Assembly (NCBI GenBank): GCA_037013685.1
Contig: CM072894.1
Location: forward strand, 30,503,529 to 30,567,528
Length of the DNA: 64,000 nt
Reading direction: 5' to 3'
From: Acridotheres tristis
Lineage: Eukaryota > Chordata > Aves > Passeriformes > Sturnidae
Position 1 is the first letter of the stretch, and each line of letters begins with the position of its first letter. A program made the translations under genes and the position numbers. Shown here in pieces: positions 14,320 to 28,400 of this stretch. The notes beneath the pieces are model-generated. The model was given only the letters and a program-made list of their open reading frames with translations, was not told the origin of the DNA and searched no databases.

Positions 14320-17300
14320 TGATGTGGATTTTTCCCAGCCCAAGGAAATAAAGGGCTTAGCAACAGTGCCTTCACTCTCTGTATCCAAGCAATGTTTTAA
14401 AATTGCTGTGTCCAGTAAAACTTTTTTACTGGACTATGATTTGTGCTGGAATCAAACTGCTGGTAAATGCTTTGGTTTCCTCCTCCAGTACAGCTTGCTC
14501 CCAGAAAAGAATCCTAATACGTGTGTATTTCTGTGCTGTGCTCCCACAATTCGTGGGCTGTTGAGGGAGCCAGGGAAGTGCCAAATGTGCTGGTGGGAAC
14601 TGGGGCTGAGCAGTGGGAGCTGGGGCCACCCTGTCCTGCTCTGCCCTGTCCTGTCCTGCCCTGGGGAGCTGGGCTGCAGAGGCACCACCTCCTGCCTGGA
14701 AAAGCAGAGGTGCAAGGTGCACAGACAGAACTGTCTGCAGGCATTCCATCCCATCCAACAGACTGTCATTCCCAGTGATTAATGGCTTATGGAATAGCAA
14801 TACAGTGAAATCAGTGACAGTAGGTTTAAAGTATGGTTTAAGGACTCTGAACCCAGAGAAATAACAGCAATCAAGTTTATGTAGCACAGGCTGATAGGCC
14901 TGCTGCTGTGACAAGCTGGTGCAGAACATGGGAAGAGAAAAGGAATGCAGAGAATGTTTGCACAGAACACCTCAGTGATCCTGTACCAGTGCTGTGCTTC
15001 CTGTGCCCTCAAAAGCAATTGGAATGCTTCTTATTTCGAATGCTTTGCTCCAGCAGAAAGCTTTGCAGTTGCCATGAAACCTGAAAACTTTAGGGGCCCT
15101 TTCAGGAGTGCACAGCTTCCCCCAGTGGGGGCTGTGTGTGCCTGTGTGAGCACAGGGAGCAGCCCCAGGGAGAGCAGCAGAAGCAATTCTTGCTGTGGCA
15201 TCACAGAGGGACTTGCAGGAGCACTTGGAGCAATTCACCAAGTGTAGGAATTAGACTGGAAAAAAGTTTTTACATACATATATAGACCTAGGCATTTTTA
15301 TGAAGATTCATAAGGTTGGGGTTGAGATAAAAGGGTTACAGGGCATGGGAACCAGGTAATTCAGTGGAATTAAAACTGCATCCTGGACAACTTTTCTTGG
15401 ATCACTGGAGATCAGTGATATATATCTTGGACCCGATATGCTCATTGTATGGACTGTATTCTTAACTAATTGTTTAATGCTTTGCTTTCTTTTACATTGA
15501 GTAGTCACAGTACTGCTAAAAATAAAAGTGTGTATGGTTTATGCCAGATTTGGACTTCTCTTTCAGCTACCAGCTTTTTGAAGGTGTTGGCGGGGAAAGA
15601 ATTGGGGCATCCCTAACTCATAAGTAAGAGGAGCTTGCCATCTTGATGGCACATTATTCTTATGGTTTTGTTCTAAACATCTGTTTATGAAAAGAAAAAA
15701 AAAACATTATCCAAGAGAAATTACCCAAGCCCCAGTGGAAGTCTGTTCTTTCCTACGTGATCTCATACAGCCATACCTTTTCCACAAACATTAATAGATT
15801 GTTTTGGAATTTTTGAAAAGTCCCTCTTTCCTCTTGAAAGCTGTGTAGGTGCACAGTGGGAATTGTGGGGGGGAGAAGAGCTCTCTGCAGACCAGGTGCT
15901 TTAGGGCATTCCCAGGACGATTCAGCTGGGATGGGGAGCATTTCCATCCTGCAAGGTGCTGCGGGTCTCCCTCCTTCCCGGTGTGAGGGTTTGCCAAAGG
16001 CAGGGCGGGTGAGGAAGCACAGAAAGCTGGGAAGGCACAGACCCTGGGAAGGATGAGGCTCCAGGCAGCTCCTCCCCAGCAGCAGCCTGGAAGGCATCCA
16101 GGGCTGGAGGGGAATGCAGTGGGAAGGGTTTATACCTGCTGCTTGTGCTTCTCCAAGGAAATGTATTGGAAATGCCACCCTCGGCTACCTGGACAAACAC
16201 ACTTTAGTTTCCTCAGAGCTGCACAGGGTGTAATAAACTGTTACTGCAGGGAGTCTACCCAGTGCTTTAGTTTTAATTCAAAAGATGTCTTTAATCTTCC
16301 CGTTGCTTTGTGTAAGTTGTAAATTACACAGCCCCGCAGAAAATTATATGTAAAGTAGGATTATGATTCTCATTTTTATTTTGAAGCTGGCTCTGCATGG
16401 TAAAAACTGATTCTCACGGTCACTTAATTTTTCATTTACTCTCTGATTTGCATTTTGTATATTAAATTCCTTCAAATCTGGGCGGATTATTGCAATGTGG
16501 ATATTCCAAATTTATTTGTAAGCAAACTAGCTAAACAGATGCTGCAGACATGAACTATAAATGACCATAAGTGTTGGGCTGACATGCCAGAGGCTGTTCC
16601 TGTGCATGTTCTGTGCAGAGCAAGAGCTGCTGCAGGGCACCAGGGTGCTCAGTGCTACACACAGACCACAGCATCCCCACATCCCTCTGGGAGTTGGGCA
16701 GGGTTCAGGGAAGGTTAGGAGCCAGAATTTGAAGCAGCACTGCAGATTTTATGGGAAAGCTATACTGGGAGTGAAGAGGGCACAGCAACACAGGGAGCAT
16801 CTCAGAAACTTGAAATTGGCTGTAATTGCTGCTGGTGGTGGCTGTGCTGGGACAGGGCTTGATAAGGTTTAAACTTTATTTTGGTTCTCACTGAGCTCTG
16901 CATTGCTCTGCATCCTCAGTGTTTACTCCTTTGGGGTTTGCAGTGGCTCTGGTGGGGGAAGGAGGATGTAGTGGGTGAGCTGAGGGGCAGAGGGGTGAAC
17001 TTGAGGTGGGAGTGGGAACAGAATGCTAAAAATAGGGGAAGGAAAATTAAAATTCCTGAGAGGACATTGTCCCTGATGGTCCAAAGTCCCTGCAGGCAGC
17101 AGTGTGTGGTTTGAATAGCCAGCAGACACACCCCTCTGGGAAGTTCAGTCTCTCCCTGCTGTTGCATTCCAGCTAACATTGGAATTACAGCACTAATTGG
17201 ATCTTTTGTTTAAAATGAGCATAAAAGATCCCCACCTCCAGGTACTATGCAGTGCCATTCACTTGCCAGCTCTGTGAGACTGCAGACAGAGCTGTTGAGT

Positions 17301-19172
17301 GCATCTTCAATGTTTTCTGATTATTAGGGATTTCTTTTTTCACCTTCCCCCATAGGTTGAAGGTTTTGTATTTAGTCTTTCCCTTCTTTCCTCTCCTTTT
17401 CTTTCTTCCTTCTTCACCTCTCCTTCCTTTCTCTCTCTCTCCTTCTAATTTAAGCTAAATTGGTTCAGCTGTTTTTGATTTATGCAAGCATGGGGAAAAT
17501 ATGTTTTTCCCATAACTTCAGAATAAAATATGTGCACACTCATAAGTCTAAGCTGGCTGAAGCTAGCAATGTCAAATTAGCTTGTTTATAGCTCTCACTG
17601 GGGAGTTCCAAGTTTTTGGAGAAAATTGGTTCCGTGTTTTTGAGCTCTGAATGCTCTGAAAGTCAGCATTTTCATGTATACACATTAGGTGGGGTTTGTT
17701 TGATTTTTTTTTTCTCCTTCCCCTGATGCTTTTAACCTGAATCAGCTCTGAGCCTTTAAGCATGCATTGCTAGGAGACTCTTACATTCTGCTGAAGTGCT
17801 AAAGCACTTTGGTCACACATGGGTGCAGAGAGCAGCACACTTTTCTTCCTTCTAAATAAACGTGTGTAAGAACCAAAATGCAGTGGGGAATCTTGAATAA
17901 TGCAAGCCCTGGTGTTTCTAATGCAATGTTAACCATGGGAAATGGTGAGTTTTCAGAATGATTTGGACTTGTTTCAAAGACCTCTACCACAGTTTGTAGC
18001 AGCTGCTAAATGTTGTTATGCTCTGTAGCACACGGCATCAGACAGGTGCACAGTAACCTGTGAGTGCTTTAAATGCAGAGATGTGTTCTGCCCTGTTGTG
18101 CCTGCAGCTTTTGGGGACGCCCTGGGGGTACCAGTCCTGTGCTCATCCTGGGCCTGAGTTTGTCCCTGCAGCACCAGCCAGAGCTCACACCCTGCTTTGC
18201 TCCAGGACTGCCCTTGCTCTTGGTACAGATCGTGCTTTGGACAAATACTGGCTGATGTTAACTCTGGGAGGTTACAGATAACAAGCAAATTAACCTAACT
18301 ATAAATCCCCTAGGCAGGTTTTTAGCAGCTCCTGGCTTACTTGCTTTCCAAAGAGCTTTGCAGGGCTGAAGGTCTGGTTCCTCCTGTGGTCGTGCCCTGC
18401 CCCTCTCAGCCAGCACTGCCTCTTCCACAGGGATGCTTGGGCTTCAGCACAGCAACCTTCTGAATGTTAGCATCTCCTTGTTTATGTCTGCACACATTTT
18501 TTCCTCCCTCCTCTGTTTAAGCTGATCCCTGTCTGTCTTTCAGTGCAAGCAGGAGGTGGCAGAAGATTTGACAGGGACCCCTATTGGCACAAAACAATTC
18601 AGAGCTGTTTTCACCAGAGAGGCAGCCAGCAAAGGGGTTGAAGGCTCTCCCTCTCCTCCTCCTCACCTCAGTGCTCTGTGCCAGCCATTGAGTGGAAGCC
18701 CTGGTGTCTGACCCTGCCCCTTTCCTCCCCACCATCACCCAGGACAGGTGAGGAAAGAAGGGAGGATGGTGCTGGCAGAGGAAAGGAAATGCGAGGCTCG
18801 AGGTACCTGCTGAAAACCCCTGTAAGAGCAAAGACACATCCCAGGGAGGATGGGGTTCAGGATCTGAGGGCACAGAGGGCATGCAGTGCTGCTTGGGCTG
18901 CACAGCATGTCCCTGTCCATGCACACTTCAGCTCCCAATCCCTGGGGAAACACCTTTATGCTGCAGTGTGTAACTCAAGTGACTGCATTTGCATGTCCAG
19001 GAAAGTAATCCAATTTTGTGCTGAATTAATGTGCTGCATCTCTGATGTGAAATCTGAGAGTTGAACTTTGGCTTGGAAAGATGTTTCCTGAAGTTGTGGT
19101 GGGTGTATTTGATGTATACACATAACAGCAGTTTTTGGTAGCATGTCAGCATTGCCTGCTTCTGCGCAAAGT
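14320..19172. other. Intron sequence, GC-richer patches, no recognisable genes
   Basis: It contains locally GC-richer patches (about 14540-14760, 15850-16130 and 18060-18240) that produce several overlapping open frames on both strands but nothing recognisable. A polypyrimidine tract lies at 17376-17446. The stretch 16360-16540 is AT-rich and homeodomain-motif-like. Confidence 0.55.
17376..17446. repeat. Polypyrimidine tract
   Basis: About 70 bases almost entirely of C and T on the + strand (CTTTCCCTTCTTTCC, then CTTCCTTCTTC, then CTCTCTCTC). Low-complexity sequence with no splice context. Confidence 0.8.
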
Positions 19173-19404
19173 GACAAAGGGCAGGTTTAGATTAGATATG
19201 AGGGAGAAATTCTTCACTGGGAGGGTGATGAGGCACTGGCACAGGTTGCCCAGAGAAGATGTGGATGCCCTATCCCTGGTTTCAAGGCCAGGTTGGATGG
19301 GACTTGAAGCACCCTGGTCTAGAGAAAGGTGCCTGTGGCAGGGGAGTTGGAACAAGATGATCTTTAAGGTCCTTTCCAACCCAAACCATCCTGTGATTCT
19401 ATGA
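19173..19404 (+). mobile_element. CR1 LINE 3' end, 5'-truncated
   Basis: About 230 bases of classic CR1 3' region on the + strand. Blocks in order are TTTAGATTAGATATGAGGG, AAATTCTTCACTGGGAGGG, GAGGCACTGGCACAGGTTG, CCCAGAGAAGATGTGGATG, GGCCAGGTTGGATGGGACTT, GATGATCTTTAAGGTCC, CCAACCCAAACCATCC and the terminal GATTCTATGA. It is a typical severely 5'-truncated avian insertion. An open frame of about 90 codons crosses it but is not a protein of the element. Confidence 0.95.
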
Positions 19405-22400
19405 AATGCATCCAAAATCGCTCTCTATCATCGTTAACATTTATCATTGCTAATGAAATTACTTACTTAATCATTTTAACCTTGATGCTACCCTGGCTAA
19501 AAGACCTACGATGTATCTGAAAGGAATAGCTACACATTTGATACAGCTGAAAAGATAGCACTAATTTATTTTAGTCTGATTTATGATTAGTACTGCACTG
19601 CATGACGCACTCTGTGCTGCTCTGTACATCATTTAGGGCCCATAGGATAAATAATTGCTCTGCTCACCATCCCAGAAGCTGCATGCTGGGCAGGCACTGT
19701 GTGTGATGGTGTGATTTTATTTTCCAAAAAGTATGGGTGTGCTCCCACCATGGGGAGATGCTGAGGCACGAAAAGCTGAGGGGGCTCCAGCAGGGTGGGA
19801 AGAAGAGACCAAGGAATGCCAGGTATCAGCTCCATCAGAGAGACAGAAAAGGCTCAATCAGGATTTTACACAGTTATTTTCTTTTAAGAGAAGTCACCTC
19901 CAAAACCTTTCCCATTTGGCCACCAGAATGAATGTCTAGATCCCAGATTTCCCCAGTAAAGGTGCTCAGGTTTAAAAGCTGCTTTTTTGTATTTGTGCTG
20001 GGCAGTGGTGATGGTGAAACGAGACACACTGCGTTATTTTTGGCTCTTAATTTCAATTTAGGATGGCTTTTTCAGCCATACCTTAATCACGTAGTGCATC
20101 TCCAATCTACAGAGAGGACTGGATCATTAGGATAATTAGCAGCCGTTAGGAGTATAGGATAATATCACTGTAAAGCTGTGCAGATGTTCTGAATTCTTCA
20201 GGTCTCTGTCAAAGGAGGAAATTTAACATATGTCAAGTACCGTCAGTAATGTCTGCTTTATTCCTGCAGCATATAGGAAGCTTGGAGGGATTTGTCAAGA
20301 TAGACTCAGAATATTTTTATTCCTTGTTTTTGAGCAAAAAGAGTGTTTTCTTCTAAAAAATCTGTAATTTTTCTCTCACTCCATTACCCCCTCCCAGTAT
20401 TTGGACTCAGAGGTATAAAACCATGAGCTCTTGCCAGTTATTTCTCACTGAATTCCAACTTGCCTTTTTGTCTCTTACATTTATTCAGCCTGTGGTCATC
20501 AGTCCTGAATTACACAAACCTGTCTAACCTGTCATATTTTACTCCAATAAATGGAAAGGAAGGCTCTGTGCAGCTGTTCCCATATGTGGTGGTTGTGACA
20601 CCAGAACTGACCTTGTACACCACCCTTGTCCAGGCTGGGACAACTCTCCCCACCACATGGTCACATTTTGAATGAGAGTTATACCTGTGTGACCCCTGAT
20701 AATTCTGGATAAATCTAGGTGCTGGTGATTTTATTAGACATCTTTAATGCATTTTCTGTTGTTATTTTTTTAAGAGAATCATGGCTGCTTTGTCATGTTA
20801 CAATATATAATTTTAGATTGCACTGTGTGGATTTTGCCTTCTTCTCTCAAAGGTATATTTTAAGGTTGTTATCATTTTAGACAGCGTCTCTGAAATAGAT
20901 TTCCAGATGATTTGAATGGATACCAAAAGGTATTTTAAGTCTTAATGTTAGATTTAGTTCATGTCTCTTACTCACTTTCTCTCTGGCTTGAAAGATGCTT
21001 TCAAAATGCAGAGCTCTGGCCCTTTATCCCTGTGATTGGCACAAAGATTTAATAATCTCTTTTGTCTTTATGGCAGTTCCATTTGTAGCAATTTAAGCAT
21101 CAGTCTCCAGTGAGCCTGAGTAAAAAACTTTATTTAATATGAGCCGGCTAAATATAATTTCCCATTTCTTTGATCTCCACTATTTTAATTTGCTTCTTAT
21201 CAGGTACCTGTAGGGCTAATAGATACAGTTGATGGTGTGCTGCTTATGGACAGATCTCATTTAAGCTACATGGATTATTGTTGGTGAGATATTGCAATAT
21301 TCCTCTCATTATGGCTGTGCTAGTGTAAGTTAGAGATGTTGTTGGCAACAAACACCCTGCAGCTCTTTTGGGTAAGGGTTTTGCTTCTGCATCTTCTTCC
21401 AGAAACTTTTGTGAAATATAAGGAAAGGATTTGATGAACAACATCTTGAGCAAGTGCCTGTTGATTTACACCAAGGGTACCTCAGCCACCTTCCTGTGGG
21501 GGATTCTGGGGACATTTGTGGTGTGTAGCCTTAGCTTTGAATTGCAGACAGAGAATCCCTTATTGAGCCACAGAAATAAGGACTGAGTGTGACCATCAGG
21601 TGTCCCATCTGCCTGCTCTCACCCGCCTGTCTCCTCAGCCAGGGCCACCTTTAGCAAGCAAACTGCATCCTGAAATGTCTTTCCTGGAGACAGCTGGAGA
21701 TGAGGGGAACATTGAAGTCCCCAACTTTTCTTTTCTTTTGCTGCATCACTTGTTACTAAGAGCAGCAAGAGGCAAATAGTGCTTCAAAATCCCAGGAGGA
21801 AAGCACCTCAGGAGCAAGTGTGAGGAGCAGGATGGAAGAGCCAGACTCAATCAATGTTTTGTGCTGTTGCCAGCACCCACTGGAGATTTAACCTGCTGCC
21901 TGCATTTCCCTTTGTACAGGAGTGTTGAGAGCTGGTGAGGGAAGCTCAGTGCCTGTGTCCTCCTCACCCATGCAAACCACCTGAGCATGCATTTGTAGAA
22001 GAAAAAAGCAGCTGTTCTTTTGTGCTGTGGATTTTGGTGCTTTTGTTCTGTAGTCTGGTAAGGACCTCGTTGCTGGTGAAGCAGAGATCAGGTGTGCACA
22101 TGCACAAGTACATTATACTAATTAGAGCCAATTTGAAAACCAAACTCTTCTGCACTATTTAAAACACAATAAACAGCTTTGCTCCCTAAGTGTTAATCAT
22201 CTCCTGCTGTTCAGTCTCTGAAGCTAAACCTCTCTACTCACTTCAAAACACTCTCAGTAACCAAGTGTGACATTGCAAAAAGGATTTTGAGGACTTCAGT
22301 CTGGGAAATAGCAGATGTGTTTAGGAGAATGAAATCACCTAGGTCTTTGGAACTACAAAGAAACTCCAGGCAAGAGAAGAAGAAATGAAAAAAAACCAAC

Positions 22401-25400
22401 CTAGTCAATGTAAGTGCTCTAATATTAGCAGGAGGGGAGGGGATGTGGGGAGCTGCTGGGGCCTTGGACCCTCCCTGGGGTGAGGCTTCAGGTGATCTCC
22501 AGAGGCAGAGGGAGTCCTCCAGTCGCCCCCAGCTCCAGCCCTCTCAGCCCCTCTGGAGATCAGATTCTGCCACACCATCAGCACTGTGAGATGGAGTGTG
22601 TTATTAAGCTGATCCTAGACACAAAGAAAGAGTTGAGAAATTGCTGCAATCGCTGACCCATGCATTTATTATAATTGAGTCCATTAGCCTTAATTTTATA
22701 ATTTCTAAATTAGCTTTTCAGATTTACAAATGGCCTTAATTGCTTCATGGAGGGAGTTGGGCTTTAACAAAGCTAAATGCCTGAAAACTGTATCAGTTAC
22801 ATCAGAATCAGGGGGTTCGTTTGTAACATAATGCCTCCAATTTAGATCAAGCAAATTGTTTAGAAAATGCATTGTTGAAGCATCAAAGTTACTTAAAGTG
22901 ATTCTAGCTAGGAAGAAAAAAACCCAAACCTCAGCTGGAAGTTTTCCCATGCAGATTCCTCCCTATCATGTTAGGCATTGATTTTAAGCACTATTTTAGT
23001 GCTTACAAAGATTGTTAGCATGCAAACATGAAACCTGATATTATCTCCCTTGACTAAGAGTAGCCTCTCTGCATCAAAGCCCTCATCCAGAATCTGGGGT
23101 TATTCTCTGGAATTTTCATGCCAATCTGTGAAGTTCAATATTGATACTATAATCTTCATTGTGGCTTACTTTTGGACCTGATGTAAGGATGTTCCAGTTT
23201 CTATTCCCACCTCCTGTTTGCTGAGGGACATCTAGATGGGAGAGGTTTAATCTAGAGAGGCATATCACAGGTTTTGGAAAATATGTTCTTCGGGAACATT
23301 GCTGGAAAGCACCAAATCCCTAATCTTTATTTATGTGTACAAATCTAGAAGAAGGTTCCTCCAGTCCATTAAGAGATGTGAAGGCTGATGGGCTTTGCCT
23401 AGTGGAGACAGTGTAAGGAAGTAGACAATGAAACCTCAGTTGTCTTTCAACTTGTATTGTTGTGGGTTTTGTTTTTTTTTCCTAGTGCATAGAAATGCAA
23501 AAAACCCCCCACCCCATTACTTTTAAAACCTCACTTTTCTTTTGAATTCATTACTGAGACTTGAATTCAGCCCAGCTGGCACATTCCTCAAACGTCTGTT
23601 GCTGGTGTCCATCTCCCAACAGGAATAATTTCTGATTTTTTTCCTCATTATTGAGAAATGCCAGCCTCTGACACTGAAATGCCTTTGATGCTAATAGCTG
23701 CAGGGTGAATATTTTAATGTTTTCCCTGAAATCTTGCTGTTTGGCCTCCTTCACAGGTAGCATTTCCTGAAGGCACTGTGGAGTGTCACTGACTGTATGC
23801 AGGGTTATCTACTGTGGTCACAAAAATCCTGCTGTGCTGAACTTCTTAGAGTGAGTTGTTAAGGCTGAAATTTTGCTTCTGAATGCTTTTATTCAAAGTA
23901 GGAAGGGATGTGAATTAGAAGTTGTAGTTGTCTCATCTTTATCTAGAAGAAGTAAATTGAGGGCAGTAGAAAAACAAGGCTTGGAAAGTAATTTATTCAA
24001 AAGAAAAGAGAATTTTACATATTTGGGGTTGTTAATATGCAGCAGTAGTGTCTGTGCTTGAGAAGAAAGTGAACATAGAGACTTCAGCAGACAGCTCTGG
24101 TACAACATGTGACATGATGGTATGTTTGATTGTCAGCAGTGCTCCGTGACAGACATTGAATTGGGACAGGCAAAATCAAATTACAAACTGTTTTTACCAG
24201 AACGTTCCTTTTCAGACCTGGGTGCTCTGATTGAAGCTTAGAAACTGAACTCAGTTCTAAAGTAGGCAGCAACAAGAGGTGTAGCTAGATTAGATACTTT
24301 AATCTCTTCTACCGTCCGTGTCAAAATATCAGTGCTTTTCTCCTCTTCTGCACTGGGATGAGCTCTCTCCACATCCCCCCTTACTCCTCCAAAAGAAGAC
24401 TTCCTCTAGGAATAATTTAATGATGGGGGTATTGTTGAAGATAAACAGCAGAAGCTGTGACCTAGTCTGAACTTCTACATTATTTGCTATTTTGAGTTTG
24501 AGTCTCTCTGGCTACATCAGAAATTTCCCCTGTGACTGGGCAATTTTTTCCTGGAGAAAGTTTCATTTAAAACTATACATGTATTTCTATAAAAACTTAC
24601 ATTTAATGCATGCTTTTTCCAAGGTCAGCAGAGGAGGAAAAAAGCTCAGATAGAGAATCCTCTGGAGTTCTCGTCCCAGTGGGGCCTAGGTTATTTTCAG
24701 AGAATGTGGACCTGTTTAATGTGATTTTTATTATTATACTTTAAACAACTTATTTTGTTGCTTACTCGGTTACTTATGAATCTGAAATACCACTAAGAAA
24801 TGGGAAAAAAGACCCCAAAACCAAACTCAAACTACCTCAGACAAGTAATGTGTGGATAACAGATAATATTTCAGAGAGAGGTGATTTTAAAGGTGTCACC
24901 CATGAATTGTAGCATCCATGTGCAGGTGAGCTCTGCTGCCCTTCACATTTATGGGGCTGCATTACTGCTAAAAACAGGAGTCAGAGGGAGTGGAGGGAAT
25001 CTTCACACGATTCTGGCTCTGCTGTCACTGTACCAATTTCCACTGTCTAATCTTTCACCTCCACAGCCCATGAGAGGCTGCAGTCCCCTTAAGTGCAGCA
25101 CAGCAACTATTACCCAGAGTGTGAGGATATGTCCCAAACCCATTAAATCTTTCAGCTCATTTTTTCTCCTGTTTATCTGTTGGCCTGGAGGTTATAGTAT
25201 AAATTTGTCCTAAGGCCTCTTCAGTTACAAGTACTGGAAGGAGTCTAAGAGTCCATTTAAACTGTGCATGACCCTTTTGTCTTGGTCACTGACTTCATTT
25301 GATTGAGCTTTGCTTTATTTTTGTAAAAGATTGCAGTGGTAGAGGCTATAAATATTAAAGGTTTGGAGAAAATGGAAAGAGACAAGACACAAAGGGTTTC

Positions 25401-28400
25401 ATTGAGGAGCTGTAAATACCAGAAATCCACTTTCCTCCTTTCTTTTTCCTTTTTTTTTTTCCTTTTCCCAGCAGGGAAATGAGCAATAAGAGATAAGTTA
25501 GGTGGACTTCTTGAAGTTTTACAGTACTTGTCCATTGAGTAAAAAGCATGTGCAGAATTACAGGATTGTGAGCTCTGACCTATGGGCACCATCACGTGAA
25601 GATGGGAGAGAAATGAGGAATGAGTATAGGTGGCAGTTATGACAGGGCTGAAAAGCGCCTGCTTGATTTGCAAGCAGTGGCAGTACAGATGGTAACGCTC
25701 AGATTGGATGCTTTGATGGGATATTTGTGCTGCATGCTTTGATGTCTGATAACAATCAACACCCTTTTATATCTAATAATATAGAAGCATCAGCCACAAG
25801 CTGAGATTGAATCCTGGTAAAAGAGAGTCACAGGGCTAAGCCCATCCTCCTCCTCCTCCTTCTCCTCCTCCTCCCTGCAGCTCTCCTGCCCTGCTGAATC
25901 TCATCTGCCTGAGGCTTGGTTTGTGTAGGAACTCATCAGCTTGGAAAGGTTTGTGTGTGAGTCTGGATTCCCCATGGCAGCACTGTGAGCTGGAAACCCA
26001 CAGTTAACTGGGGCAATGTTGTGTCCCAGCCAGTCCTAGATGCACTGCACCACCAGGCACAGGAGAAATCCCTCACAAAATATAGTGCCAGATTTTTCCA
26101 AGTCTCACTGAAGCTCTCAATTTTTCCAAGTTCCCTTTTCCTGTGAGACCCAGGAAAATCTGGCATTGCATTTTTTGAGGCACCAGGAGTTAGGTGTTCT
26201 TTGGTATTCACCTCCTTAGAGGATTTTAGGGGAAAGGAAGAGCCCCATTCTGGGTGCTGAAGGAACTGAGTCCCTGGATATGAGCCCAGTTCATTTCAGA
26301 TTGGAGAGTCAAGGTAAGCCCATGGTGACCCAAGTGCTGCCATGCCTGTGATGTCCCTTGGTGTCTCACCACACCGGGGCTGGGCACCTGAATTTCTCAG
26401 CTCCTGTGTTGCAGCTCTCCCAGAACTTTTTGGTTAAAAGTCTGACAACCGCAATCTTTGGGAGTTAAAATTTTGGATTTGAATTGAGCACTTGGTTCTT
26501 ATATTGAGAAAATAGAGGGGTCCAAGACAAATATTTCTGCCAGAAACTCATGTCTTGTAGAAGGTAAACTGCAGATCAGTTTCCTACAGCCTCAGGGGTT
26601 TCCTTCAGGCTTCTGAGCATTGAAGCAAATGTGATCCAAGGTGAGTATTCCCAAGAAATTGGAAAAATGATCACTTTTCGTAGCAGTAGGGTTTCCTTTG
26701 GAATATGGTGGTGACTTTGGAGACATTAAAGAAAGCCATGGAAATGATGTCAGGGTGAACACAGGGATGGTGCAACTTGGTTACATCAGAGTACCAGGAC
26801 TGCCTCCATATTTATCCCAGCATAACGAAAGTGGAGAGGGGATGTGAATTGCTCTCTATAAATACATTGGACAAGTAAACACCAGGGAGAGAAGGGAAAG
26901 GAGCTAGTTCAGCTAGAGGACAGTGCTGGCATGAGAACAAATTGGTAATAAGCTGGCTGTGAATAAATTTGGGATGGAAATTAGAAGCAGCTTTCTAATC
27001 AGTAAAAAGGTGAGGTTCTGGAAAAGCCTTTCACTGGGATTTTGGGGGCAAAACTCTACCTATTTTACAGATGGATCGTAATCAATTTATTAATGTGATT
27101 GTGTGATGTGGTTGTCTCTAATATCAAGGGACTGGGCTCCTTGACCTATACATCCCTTTAGTGCTGTGTTCCTACATGTTATATTTAGTAATTCCCTCTG
27201 AATTGCCAACGTGCCCTGAGCACAGAGAAATGCTACATTCTTGTGATGCAATGCTATTTTTCAAAAAGCCTATCAGGCTGTAAAAGCACAGGGATGAGGA
27301 CAGTGCTGGGTACCTTTTTATTTAACCTATGTTGAAATGAAACCCAGGTGCTAAACGGCTTTAGTCACTCAGAGGATATTGGCCATATCTCTCCACACTC
27401 CATTACTAATTTAATTTCTGAAACTTGTGCTTCTGAAAAATATTGGCTGCTTAGGACTGGAAGTGGTAGAGGAGATATAATATTCAAGGTTACTCCATGA
27501 TTAAAGACAGCAAGCTGCCATCACATACTCTAGGTGTTAGCACAGCCTTGTCCACAAGAACACCAGACACTAACCATTACTCTTCTACTTCCCATGGTGG
27601 TAGACACTTCAAGCAATACAGAGAGCAATTTCTAACTTAAAAATTGTTTAACTGGTTTTCCTTTGAGCATCTGGAGCCATCACTCTTGGATCCCTCCTTT
27701 CTGTTGGGCTGATTGACAATTGCAATGGAAAAAGGAGCTGGCTGCTAAAAATACCCCCAGACCCTCTCCCTAGTTTTTTACCTGGGAATGTGAGTTTTAA
27801 AATGAATCCTGTGAGACTGATTGAATGTGATTGGCATCTGCCACTGGTACAGTGAGGAGAGGAAAGACCTCCATTCCCGACGGGGAGAAAACTGACACCT
27901 TGCACAAAACTATTCTTTTCCCTTATTCATCATCTCTCAGACTTCTCAACAATAGCTAAATAACAGGAAACAAATTCTGTATTCCAAGTCTGCTTTCTGA
28001 AATGCCAAAAAGCAAATCAACAGCCTGGCTCTTCCTAGGGTAAGAGGTCTCAGAATTTAAGTCAAGCCATGATGAATATACCATAATGCTGAAATTCCAG
28101 CAATGATTACTGTGTAAACATTATAAACAACTAGTCTGAGGGAGTAATTTGTTTTTCATTGAACAGAGTGCTCTGGTTGTGACTGTCAGCAGAGTCTAAT
28201 ACTGATCCCAAACCTAATTTTTATTTTAAAGAAAGGTGTAATAAGCAGATCAAAGAATGTGAGAGAAGAAAGAAGTCTACATAGAACAGCACACAGGCTC
28301 AGAAAATATCCTCTGCACAGAGGATTTGCAGTTATGAAATGCAATTTGTTTATGTAGGTTTTAAAGGATTCTGTGCAGCTTATTGACTTCTGTGTGTAAC

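Noticed and set aside
14204..14782. 192-codon + frame, with overlapping 167-codon - frame
   Set aside because: It crosses the CCCT repeat and a CCTGTCCTG-type tract, and several frames are open together. No family is recognised. The acidic DEEDD stretch comes from the inverted repeat at 14290-14319.
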